64,000 nt of DNA from Gentiana macrophylla (lineage: Eukaryota; Streptophyta; Magnoliopsida; Gentianales; Gentianaceae), in assembly GCA_026214975.1 (NCBI GenBank), contig CM047805.1, positions 187,675,333-187,739,332 on the forward strand, given 5' to 3'. The translations under genes and the position numbers were made by a program. Positions 44,400 to 54,200 of this stretch are shown one piece after another. Each line of letters opens with the position of its first letter. Positions within the stretch are counted from its first letter, which is position 1. The notes below the pieces were generated by a model. It saw only the letters and a program-made list of their open reading frames with translations, was not told the DNA's origin and ran no database searches.

Positions 44400-44567
44400 C
44401 AGTGGCGGATGTAAGTTTTTTTGTTCAACGATGTCCATAATTTTTTTTTAAAAGTATTTTTTCAACGGTGTTTATAAATATTCTTTTTATAGATAAAATT
44501 CAAGTAATTTATTATTTTAACGGTGTATATATGTGCACCCTTTTTGGTACACATGAGTCCGCCTTTG
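44400..44567. mobile_element. hAT-type MITE
   Basis: Begins CAGTGGCGGATG and ends with a segment whose reverse complement is CAAAGGCGGACTC. Flanking 8-mers are CCTGCGTG (44392-44399) and CCTGCATG (44568-44575), identical except for one CpG-to-CpA change. Eight-bp duplications and CAGTGGCGGA-like ends fit hAT MITEs. 168 bp, non-coding. Confidence 0.7.
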
Positions 44568-44575
44568 CCTGCATG

Positions 44576-45183
44576 CCAAGTTAGTTCATTTCGGACTCAT
44601 TAGTTGTATGATTAATCATGACTGTAGTTTGATAGCATTGGTTTTTGGTTGTGTTGTGTTTTGAAGGACCTTGAAGGTCTAACCCTCGAGTCGCATCAAG
44701 TATTTCTTCTGCTCCCTCTTTTATTACTCTGAGATAACGTTAGACTTATATAAGTTATAGAGTTTACTTTAAGAGTTATATATTTGGTAATCGGAAACGA
44801 GACGTTAATTACACAAATTTTATAAACTATGTGTTTACGCTACTTTGGATCTTTTTAAAAACAAATACTGTAAACATCCCTTAAAGAAAGGAACATTTAA
44901 TTTAAAACCTTAAATGTAGTGGTTAAAGTATTTAGTTGCATTTTATTTGAATGTAAGGGCTAAAATGTAACTAAAAGAAAAACTGCCAAAACATCACAAT
45001 TGCTATAGTTTAAGGGGCGTCAATGCCATTTGTCACTCCCTACGAAAACATTTGCAGACAAACGCAGTGAGAATTCTTGCAATGGCTTGAGTACTGGAGC
45101 AGAGGAGCCACACAAGTCAACCATAACAAACCTTTGTTAATAATAGTGGGTCTATAAAAATGAAACGATAATTAAAAACATAA
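44576..45183. other. intergenic upstream of tRNA-Glu
   Basis: AT-rich, no ORF or transposon end identified. Confidence 0.5.
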
Positions 45184-45255
45184 TCCGTTATCGTCCAGCG
45201 GTTAGGATATCTGGCTTTCACCCAGGAGACCCGGGTTCGATTCCCGGTAACGGAG
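45184..45255 (+). tRNA. tRNA-Glu (anticodon UUC)
   Basis: 72-nt cloverleaf without intron. The acceptor stem pairs TCCGTTA with TAACGGA, followed by discriminator G. The D-arm region is TCCAGCGGTTAGGATA, the anticodon stem CTGG/CCAG with loop CTTTCAC gives anticodon TTC, and the T arm CCGGGTTCGATTCCCGG holds the B box GGTTCGATTCC. A run of T (45256 onward) directly downstream fits a Pol III terminator. It decodes GAA (and GAG by wobble). It lies at the edge of a tandem duplication that does not include it. Confidence 0.95.
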
Positions 45256-45473
45256 TTTTTATTTTCTTTTTCATCTTTTACTGATATGTTCTTTTCTTTT
45301 TAGTATGGCTTTCTTCGCTTTTTTTTCTTCATGTTTTTTCCTTTTAATTGTGTGGCTTTCCTCACTATTGACAAAAAGAGCTACCAATCTTTAAATGATA
45401 TTTACTCTCTCCTAAGATAAGTCAAGGCACTCCCAGCAGAAGCCCTATATGGTGCCCTATCCCTAAAATGAAG
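45256..45473 (+). repeat. first copy of a ~220-bp tandem duplication (empty site for the hAT)
   Basis: Matches 45476-45657 continued at 49009-49040: TTTTTCATCTTTTACTGATA, TATGGCTTTCTTC, AAAAAGAGCTA(C/T)CAATC, CACTCCCAGC and then CCCTATATGGTGCCC. The site CACTCCCAGC/AGAAGCCC is uninterrupted here, which proves the hAT insertion into the other copy. Confidence 0.9.
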
Positions 45474-45882
45474 ATTTTTTTTTTCTTTTTCATCTTTTAC
45501 TGATATGTTCTTTTCTTTTTAGTATGGCTTTCTTCACTTTTTTTTCTTCATGTTTTTTTCCTTTTAATTGTGTGGCTTTCCTCACTATTGACAAAAAGAG
45601 CTATCAATCTTTAAATGATATTTACTCTCTCCCAAGATAAGTCAGGGCACTCCCAGCTAGAGGTGGCCAAACCAAAACGAACCGGCCAGTTCGAGCCGAA
45701 TCCGGCGGTTTTGAGCCGTGATTCGTCAAACCGGCTGATTCGAAAACCGCCGGTTTCTTGATTACTGCGCCAGTTTATGTTATTATAAACGGAACGGAAC
45801 GGAACCGCCGGTTCAAACCGGATGACCGGAACCGGGTAAAACCGGCGGAACGGAACGGAACCGCCCGGTTTAACCGCCCAAC

Positions 45883-45933
<51 letters not shown>

Positions 45934-46192
45934 CTGGATGCATGTAAATAAAAACAATTTATAAACCATAAAAAAACTATAAACCATAAAAAAATTATAC
46001 AAATAAACCATAAAAACTATAAATTAAAAAAACCTAAAAATTATAAACCTAAAAAAATACTATAAAATTATATACTAACCTAAAAAAACCATATACAAAC
46101 CTAAAAATTATATGAAACTATATAATACAAACACATAAAAAGTCTTATAAAATACTACAATAACAAACTATAAAAAAAAATAACTATAACAA

Positions 46193-46826
46193 GCGATGTT
46201 GCGTGGAATATCGGTTTTGCGATGCTGATGTCAATCTTGAGGATATAAAGGTTTATTATAGGTGATTCCTCCGGAGATGAATGCGGTGGTTATTTAGAAC
46301 AAGGTGGTGGAATAAGCATAAAGTAAATAACAAAGCAGATTGGGCGGTGGTAAGCGGCAAAAGAAGCGAGTTGAAATTTGTGTGTATTAATTCTCGACTC
46401 TCTTTCTTAGTTACATATGATCCTCTATTTATAGACAAGTAAGTCGGTCTCTCGCTCTTGATTAGACGGTAATGATATAATAAAGTAACTTATACAAGTG
46501 TCATAAGTATCTTAATAAATATCTGCATGTCTTGAATCAAGTAAATAGTCATGCCAGCGCCGCGCGTCGCTACTCATGGCGACGATAAGGTGGTGATGGC
46601 GGCGGCCAGAGTGCGATCTTGCCTTGATTGTAAGGAGAAAACCATATGATGGAGGAGATCGTCCGATTTGGAAGTGGCGGACGAAGAAGGCGGCTGAGAC
46701 ACTGGCGGCCGACTTCTTTATAAATGGGGCGACTACAAAGCCGGCGAGGCCCATGATATTTATATTGGGCCGGGTTGGTAGCCCAATCCATTGAAACGAG
46801 GTGTCTGTTGCGGGTTAGGTATATCA
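46193..46826 (-). repeat. 3' LTR of the nested element
   Basis: 634 bp, partner of 47662-48295, with scattered differences concentrated in GC-rich stretches (for example around 46555-46620 and 46680-46745). Confidence 0.8.
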
Positions 46827-47661
46827 ATGGCCCCTACTCTGCGATTGGATGTGCCCTTGAGCGGAGAGTAGAAAAGTATGTCAAAAGTGAATACCACACC
46901 GTAGTTCTTTGTGCTTGAGTTTTTGAGGAGCAGCCGTCGATCGATTTTCGAGTGGTGTGGGTTGGGAGATTTGAATTTTTCGGATAGGTGAGGTGGAAGC
47001 CCTCGGCGATTAAAAGCTCATTTCCCAACCGCATTTCTTCTACATACTCCATATGTGCTGCAAGGCTAATCTATTCAATTTGGCGATACGGATGCCTTAT
47101 ACGCCAATTGTAGCATTCAAGCGAAGTTCCCGCTAAATTCTCTTCACATGGCCCAGCGGGCACGAGTTTTTCTGTATGAAATCCTCATGTGTCCCGCGTG
47201 ATATCCTCCAAAGCACCACCCCCCAGGAAGAAATCACCTTTCGGTTCTCTCCTCCTTCTTCATGGGGTTACGTGAATTTGCTTAGTTGGGGTGGTAGGGT
47301 TTATAGCTTTTCCTCCAACCATTTTTAGAAAAGTTGTTGTGGGTATGTGCGAAATGGGGATATTTGGCTATTAGTTTTGATGATTTTACGAATTTGGTAT
47401 GTTTGGGAGTAAAGCGATAGTTTAAGGGCTCTGTTCTTTTGAATCCTTGATGATTAAGAATCGAGCTAGAATTCAACCAACCTTTATGTTTATAGATGGA
47501 CTCGAGTGCGAGTTTGCATGTGATGATGATGATGAAGGAGTTCCTTCCGGTTGTGACGATCATTGCTTATCCAACCTTGTCGCCGCCGTGAGATCACTCT
47601 TGCGGTGGAGCAAATGATCTTGACGAGAATGATATTGATGCTTTTCCGATAACGGAGCCAA

Positions 47662-48295
47662 GCGATGTTGCGTGGAATATCGATTTTCTTGATATGATGT
47701 CAATCTTGAGGATATAAAAAGGTTGTTATAGGTGATTCCTCGGAGGAGAGATGCGGTGGTTATTTAGAACAAGGTGGTGGAATAAGCATAAAGTAAATAA
47801 CGTGAGATTGGGCGGTGGTAAGCGGCAAAGAAGCGAGAGTGAAATGTGTGTATTAATTCTCGACTCTCTTTCTTAGTTACATATGATCCTCTATTTATAG
47901 ACAAGTAAGTCGGTCTCATCGCTCTTGATTAGGCGGTAATGATATAATAAGAAGTAACTTATACAAGTGTCATAAGTATCTTAATAAATATCTGCATGTC
48001 TTGAATCAAGTAAATAGTCATGCCAGCGCCCGCGTCACCGTCCGTCATGGCGACGATAGCGTGGTGATGGCGGCGGCGGAGTGCGATCTTGCCTTGATTG
48101 TAAGGAGAGAAAACCATATGATGGAGGAGATACGTCCGATTTGGAAGTGGCGGACGAAAGAAGGCGGCTAGACCTGGCGGCCAGACTTGCTATAAATGGG
48201 GCGACTACGGCGGCGAGGCCCATGATATTTATATTGGGCCGGGTTGGTAGCGATCCATCCATTGGAACAGTGTCTGTTGCGGGTTAGGTATATCA
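47662..48295 (-). repeat. 5' LTR of the nested element
   Basis: 634 bp. Followed on the minus strand (47640-47661) by the tRNA-Glu-type primer-binding site. Confidence 0.8.
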
Positions 48296-49008
48296 CAAAC
48301 TATAAAAAAAAACTATAAGAAACTATAAAACAACATTTATAATCAAAGTATACTTAAAACCTACTTAAATAACTATAAAAATCATTACTGACAAACTATA
48401 AAAGACTAAAAACATAAACAATTAGAACTACATTCGCTTTGATTTTTTTATATGTGTTGTGCCTCCGACACGATTACACATAAAAAATACGTAGGCAGCC
48501 GAATTACCGGTACAAGCGTTGAAAAGATAACACAATTTACATATAAGAAAAACAACATAATTTTTTAAAATAACATTATTTACATATAAATAAAATAACA
48601 CAATATTAATATTATTTTTAAAACCGAATAGAAATCTATTTAAAATAATATATATATTACATTAAACTTTAATAATTATAATTAAAATAATAATAATTTG
48701 TTATTGTAGTGAAAATAATAAGTGTTATATAAAAATGAAAAGAAAAAAAATGAAATTTTAAAACCGTGGCCGGAACCGTGATCTGAACCGTGATCTGAAC
48801 CGGGAGCAAACCGGGAGCAAACCGGGGCAAACCGGAACCGGCCCAAACCGGCAACCGGCGGTTTTGAACAGTAAACTGCCGGTTTTTCAAACCGGCGGTT
48901 TGACAAACCGGCGGTTCGTCAAACCGGCGGTTCGTCAAACCGGCGGTTCATCAAACCGCCGGTTAGAAAAACCGGCGGTTACACCATTTGGCCACCTCTA
49001 CTCCCAGC

Positions 49009-49440
49009 AAAAACCCTATATGGTGCCCTATCCCTAAATTGAAGATAAAAAATAGAGTTTACCCTAAAATAGCTTACACGCGCAGAAATACTATCCTTAT
49101 TTATTTTTAGGGATATGAGCAGTCATCCTGTTTGTGGAGATGCACTATTCATGCCCTAAACATATTTAATTATTAAAAATTATAGGGATAGGGATAGTGA
49201 TTCTGCTGGAGTGAAATAATAAATATTTAATGTGTATAAATAGGGTTGTGAAGTAGAATGTGTATTATTTAATATTATTTGAAATGTTATAGGGATAAGG
49301 ATATGGATGCTGTTGTGGAGGTTTTTGAATTTAGATGTTGTAAAATAGGGATATGTATTATTTTAGGGATAAAATTTGGGGCCTCTGCTGGGAGTGCCCT
49401 TCACTTAAGTTCGTTGTTTTTGTGCCATAATAGTATAAGT
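49009..49440. other. resumed tandem-copy and MITE sequence right of the hAT
   Basis: AAAAACCCTATATGGTGCCC continues the second duplication copy broken at 45657. The rest is AT-rich MITE interior ending near 49402. The ORF at 49279-49491 is fortuitous. Confidence 0.6.
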
Positions 49441-49442
49441 TA

Positions 49443-50023
49443 CTCCTTCCGTTTTTTTTCTGTCGCACAGAAAATGAATCACACAGATTAAGAAACTAAT
49501 TAATATGTCTAAAATGTAGTATAAAATGACTAAATTGTCCTTTGATTTTTTGAATATATGAATGAGTAATAGTGAGTCAAATTGACTTTTGAAGTTTTTA
49601 GTATTGAAAATGTATTTTTTATTGGAGATGTAAATACTTTATTGGTAAAGGAGGAAAACAAATACTACATCTGGTCCAAAATATAAGTCATCATACACTT
49701 TTCTATTTATCCCACAATGTAAGTCATTCTACATTATCAATGCAACATTTATTGCTCTTTCTCTATCTTACCTCTAATTTATTATGAATCTAACAACTTT
49801 TCATTACTTAACAACTATTGCATTAATGATAGTCAAGGGGTATTTTAGACATTAATCTTCAAATTAATGACATTCAACCACTTCCTTAATCTGTGTGAAA
49901 ACTTCTAGGATTACTTATATTTTTGACCGGAGGTAGTAATAAATGATGCATTGAAAATATAAAATGACAGATAAATAAAAACAAAGCAAATTCGAAATGA
50001 GACAGATAAAAAAACGGAGGGAG
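49443..50023. mobile_element. Stowaway-like MITE (outer) containing a second Stowaway
   Basis: The left end CTCCTTCCGTTTTTTTTCTGT and the reverse complement of the right end CTCCCTCCGTTTTTTTATCTGT match well, bounded by TA on both sides (49441-49442 and 50024-50025). The extra length over a normal Stowaway is explained by the nested element at 49665-49936. Confidence 0.8.
49665..49936. mobile_element. nested Stowaway-like MITE
   Basis: The left end CTACATCTGGTCCAAAATATAAG and the reverse complement of the right end CTACCTCCGGTCAAAAATATAAG match, with TA at 49663-49664 and 49937-49938. 272 bp, inserted in the outer Stowaway. Confidence 0.82.
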
Positions 50024-50059
50024 TATTATAGAAAACCAATGGAACATTCATTATTTAGC

Positions 50060-50230
50060 AAATTGACTCATGTGGTTAATGGTTTGAGATTACCTTGAGA
50101 GATCTCATGCTCGATTCCCCTCAAAAGACGTCATGTTAAAGAGATGTGAGTCAAGCCTTTAACTCCGAATAGGTCATGGTAAGACGTAAGTCATCGCTTC
50201 AAATCCAAAAAACAAAGTCTCAGCTGATCA
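50060..50230 (+). repeat. possible tRNA-derived SINE fragment
   Basis: TGTGGTTAATGGTTTGA resembles a Pol III A box, and ATGCTCGATTCCCC about 30 bp later resembles a B box. A tRNA-unrelated tail follows. No clear 3' tail or TSD, so it is only a candidate. Confidence 0.3.
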
Positions 50231-51279
50231 TACCCCAAAGCTTAAGATATTTATAATATGTAATTTTCCATTTCTCATAGCAGCACTTCTATACTTGCTT
50301 TCGCTATGACGGTCCCACGGTAAACCAATCGTATATAAAGCCGATGGTACTTGTAGGTGGAAGTGTGTTTTATAAATTTATATGTTATATGGTCGTATCC
50401 CAATATGTTAGAGTGTGCCATGTATAAAAAGTGGGACGGCCTTGTTTGAATAGGTACATTCAATGATCCAAGCCTTTTGATTATGGTTGAATAGTTGTTG
50501 TCTCGTCGAATAGCTGGTTTTCCTAATTGGTTTACCAAGCTCGAAACAAGTTGCGGTCCATCAGAAGTAAAATCAAAGAGACCACTAGATTATTTCCCTA
50601 ATAGCTCTTACTTCATATAATACCATTGAAGCTCTAGCACTTCTACGCCAGAACGCGCGTATGTCCGAAATAACTTAATTGCGCCCATCGACTAGTATGG
50701 TAGATCCACCTAACCTTATCGTCTTACCTTACCATCCTACCTTACCCCCCATCAGTCTACCCATCATAACCTACTCTATCCACCCTTCTCTACCTACCAC
50801 CCATCTTACCCATTACCCATCTTACTATACCACCCTAAACTATCCTACCACCAACCTATCCCTCCAACCCTGTTGTTCGGTAGACGTAAAGAAATTATGA
50901 ATTCACAAAGCGGTTTTAATCTAGTAAAAGCATTCCTCCAGGTTTGTTGGAAGTATTACATATTCGACTATTAGAAAGTGAACTCTTAAGCCTATAATTG
51001 ACTTTTAAAAATACATTTAGTATGATGCATGGTGCAAATAAAGGTCAGCCATAGTCATAGTCATAGGGGTGCGATGCAATACCACACAGCAACTTGGATA
51101 ACCCGACAGCATTGTTTGGATTTGGATATGGATAAAACCAAAACCAAAACCAAAACCAAAAGTTCTAAGCTCGAGGCTTTCCTCTGTAATTTAGAAGGAT
51201 TTCTGATGGAGCAGTGAGTGCAACATTCGATCAACAACTTCTTCTTTAAGATAATTAGTTCAATTCATCTGTTTCGGAC
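50231..51279. other. upstream region of the cpSRP54 gene
   Basis: Contains a pyrimidine-rich low-complexity tract (50690-50875; CCTACC, CCCATC, TTACC words) and an AAAACC tandem run near 51134-51160, about 130 bp before the cpSRP54 start, probably leader or proximal promoter. No other gene. Confidence 0.6.
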
Positions 51280-54200
51280 ATGGAAGCTACTGCCTCTTTT
51301 TCGACCGTTAGCTCCCGCCATTACTCCTCACCTTCTCTGCCACTTCCCAAACCCATTTTCTCAAATTCCAAGCACTACAAGAAACCCACGTCGTCATCTA
51401 CTTCTTCCTGGACTGGCTCTGCATATTCTGTCTCTTTCTCTTCTCGAAATGCCTTTTCTGTAAGTTATTTATTTTACTGTCATTGTTTTCTTATTGGCTT
51501 ACTCGATTAACTGTCAAAATAATCCTATGTAGAGAGAAGTGTGGGAAAAGATCAATTTCAAGAGTGCTTCAATTGGTACTATGCTAGGGGAAAAGGGACG
51601 ACGGGCTTTTACAGTTCGAGCTGAAATGTTCGGACAGCTTACAAGCGGCCTCGAAGCTGCTTGGAACAAACTCAAGGGAGAAGGTTGTGCTTTTCCTTAT
51701 CTGTTTATAATATCTATTGTTTGTTTATCATTTTTATTTTTGGCTATTTTTGTTCTCTTTTCTGTTTGGTTAATCTATTGTTTGCGTATCTGGCAACATT
51801 TCACAATATTTATATAACAGAACTAAAATGGATAATTTTTTCATGATGAAAACAAAATAGTAAGAATTGCCTTGATTGACAGAGAGAGAGAGAGAAAGCT
51901 TTGATTGCCTTGAACTGGATTATATAAGTCACAAATTGATTATCTTGTGACTAGTGAGATAAATAGAAACACTTGTAAGGATTATAAAGCGATAATGGTA
52001 AAAACCTTACAATGCAATATCAACTTCTACAGCTCGGCAATAAAAAGCAACGATGCTTTTACGGTTCTTAAACTCTGAATGTTGGGCAATGAATTATGAG
52101 GATGAACAAAAGTTGAGAAGCAAAATCTACAATGCTCAGATGTATGTGTTGGCATTTCACGAGGGGATAAGATAAGAATTGTGGACATCTTAGAGGAGAA
52201 GTCTGAATATGAGGGGCCACGGACCCACGGTTGAGATGATATGATCATGTGCAAAGGCGTTCTGTAGACGCGCCTATCAGGTGTTGCGAAATATAAGCCT
52301 AGATATACATGTTAAACGCAGGACACGTAGAAGACAAAAGGCATGGAATGAGACAATAAAAAAAGAATATGACTTATATGGAAGAGGATATGGTTTGTGA
52401 TACAATGTAGTGGAGACATGCGATTCATATAGACGACCTCACATAGTATGAATGACGCTTGTGTGTTGTTGTTGTAGGACTTAGAGTGAGATGTGCAGAT
52501 AAAAGAATGAGACGGAATGCAAAGATTGTGATATTGTGATTCATAGCATTCTTTCCCACCTATTTTGTTTCATCGAAAATTTCAATGCTTGGATGCAAAG
52601 CAAAACTTTTGGTCTAATGATTGCTTGAATCTTAACAAGTTTTTTACCACACTGCTGTTTCTTTATTTGTTTAATTATCTCTCTAGTGTTGTGTATCTGA
52701 TGTTGTTCTTAAATGTCTTTTGTCCCAGAGGTCTTGACGAAGGAAAATATTGCAGAACCTATGAGAGACATCAGAAGGGCTCTTCTAGAAGCCGATGTAA
52801 GTAGATCCTACCACCACTAAGTTTTGTTTTGCTTTTAAGTTTTTTGTTTTTGTTTTTATTTTTTTAAATTTTTAATTTTTTATAAGGAGATCATACCATC
52901 TATGTGCAGGTTAGCCTTCCTGTCGTGAGAAGATTTGTGCAAGCTGTTAGTGAACAAGCTGTAGGTACTGGTTTGATTCGCGGAGTGAGGCCAGATCAGC
53001 AATTGGTTAAGGTATGCTTATTGTCGGTAACCTTACAACGAAATGAAGCTACGTTCCAGTGTGAATAATCCTGAAGTTTGTTATTGTGCTGAAAAAGTAG
53101 GCCCCCATGCTTTCATATTTGACGTATTGGAGTTCTTTTATAATCACATTTTTTTTGTGTGGGCAAAGATTAGCATTAAGTGCTTTAATATGTTTGTTCT
53201 TTCTGTTCTGTGATTAATATGTGATATATGTATTTTTTTTAAGGCTAAAGCAAACACGTTGCTGTTTGATTTTTTCTTTTTTGTTTGAGCAAAGCTGTTT
53301 AATTTCTTGAATGTATTAATACATGTATGTACTAACGCAGATTGTACGTGATGAGCTAGTGAAACTCATGGGAGGAGAAGTTTCTGAGCTTGTCTTTGCG
53401 AAAAGGGCACCCACCGTAATTTTATTGGCTGGTCTGCAAGGTGTTGGAAAGACAACTGTTAGCGCCAAATTAGCATTATATCTTAAGAAGCAGGTGTGGA
53501 TTGAAACCCTTCTGCCCCCTCACTTCACCACCCCCCTCTCTTTGTCATACTATTAACTTGATGCAAATAATATATATCATTACATGATAAATACATGTTT
53601 CAGGGAAAGAATTGCATGCTTATTGCTGGAGATGTGTATAGACCAGCTGCAATTGACCAGTTGGTTATTCTCGGGGATCAGGTAGCGAACTTTATTCCAG
53701 GCTGTGCGAATAACAAGAACGTATACATGTTATTGCTTCTGTTCATATTGATTCTGTTATTTTATTTTATTTTAAATTCCCCTCATATTTATTTTCTTTC
53801 AATCATATTTCTCATGCACGTCTTTATGAATGTCTAAACTCAGAGAGTTGGTGAATCTTATGTAAGAAAATCCAGCTGTTCTAGTATACAAGTTTGTTAA
53901 TCTTCATAACAATTAGTGACCTTTTCCATGCTCATAAAGTGCATTTTGAGACCAAAATTTTGCTGAAGCTCACTTCATTCTTTTGCGGGATTTTTCTGAA
54001 AACTTTTAAATAGGTCGGTGTGCCTGTTTATACAACTGGAATTGAAACTAAACCTGCAGAGATAGCTCGGCAAGGTTTAGAAGAAGCCAAGAAGAAAAAT
54101 GTTGATGTGGTTATAATGGATACAGCTGGAAGGCTTCAGGTCATGTACTGCCTATAAATATGTTTGAAATAATATTAATTCCGTATGTTTGTATTAGTCA

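Larger units (their letters stand above)
46193..48295 (-). mobile_element. small non-autonomous LTR retrotransposon nested in the hAT
   Basis: Two direct repeats of about 634 bp (46193-46826 and 47662-48295) flank about 835 bp. On the minus strand the LTR begins TGATATACCTAACCC. After the 5' LTR comes TTGGCTCCGTTATCGG, a primer-binding site matching tRNA-Glu. Before the 3' LTR is a purine tract, GAGTAGGGGCCAT. The interior encodes no retroviral-type protein (small ORFs at 46834-47052 and 47282-47563 are unrecognised), so it is non-autonomous, between TRIM and LARD sizes. The target duplication is unclear (ACAA is possible). Confidence 0.8.
45658..49000. mobile_element. hAT-family transposon, non-autonomous, carrying a nested retroelement
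   Basis: 3343 bp with inverted ends TAGAGGTGGCCAAA / TTTGGCCACCTCTA and the perfect 8-bp duplication CTCCCAGC (45650-45657 and 49001-49008), the hallmark of hAT elements. Dense subterminal repeats of AACCGCCGG/CCGGCGGTT fill both ends (45680-45880 and 48770-48980), as expected for hAT transposase-binding sites. A 49-T run lies at 45885-45933. No transposase is encoded. Apart from the nested LTR element, the interior is A-rich sequence of the AAACTATAAA type. Mobilisation would need a transposase in trans. Confidence 0.92.
45642..49402. mobile_element. outer MITE with GGGCACTCCCAGCAGA ends, interrupted by the hAT
   Basis: The left end GGGCACTCCCAGC (45645 onward) and the reverse complement of the right end GGGCACTCCCAGCAGAGGCCCC (about 49380-49402) form inverted termini. 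Without the nested insertion it would be only about 410 bp. A related partial end (GGGATAGTGATTCTGCTGGAG) lies at about 49191-49211. The superfamily is uncertain, and candidate flanks contain TCA on both sides. The same left end, without a right end, occurs at 45425. Confidence 0.55.

Noticed and set aside
45611..46011. ORFs with poly-Lys or poly-Phe in the hAT
   Set aside because: They translate the 49-T homopolymer and CCGG repeats. No gene.
48669..48938. Arg/Pro-rich ORFs at the right end of the hAT as a small gene
   Set aside because: Entirely composed of subterminal CCGGCGGTT repeats.
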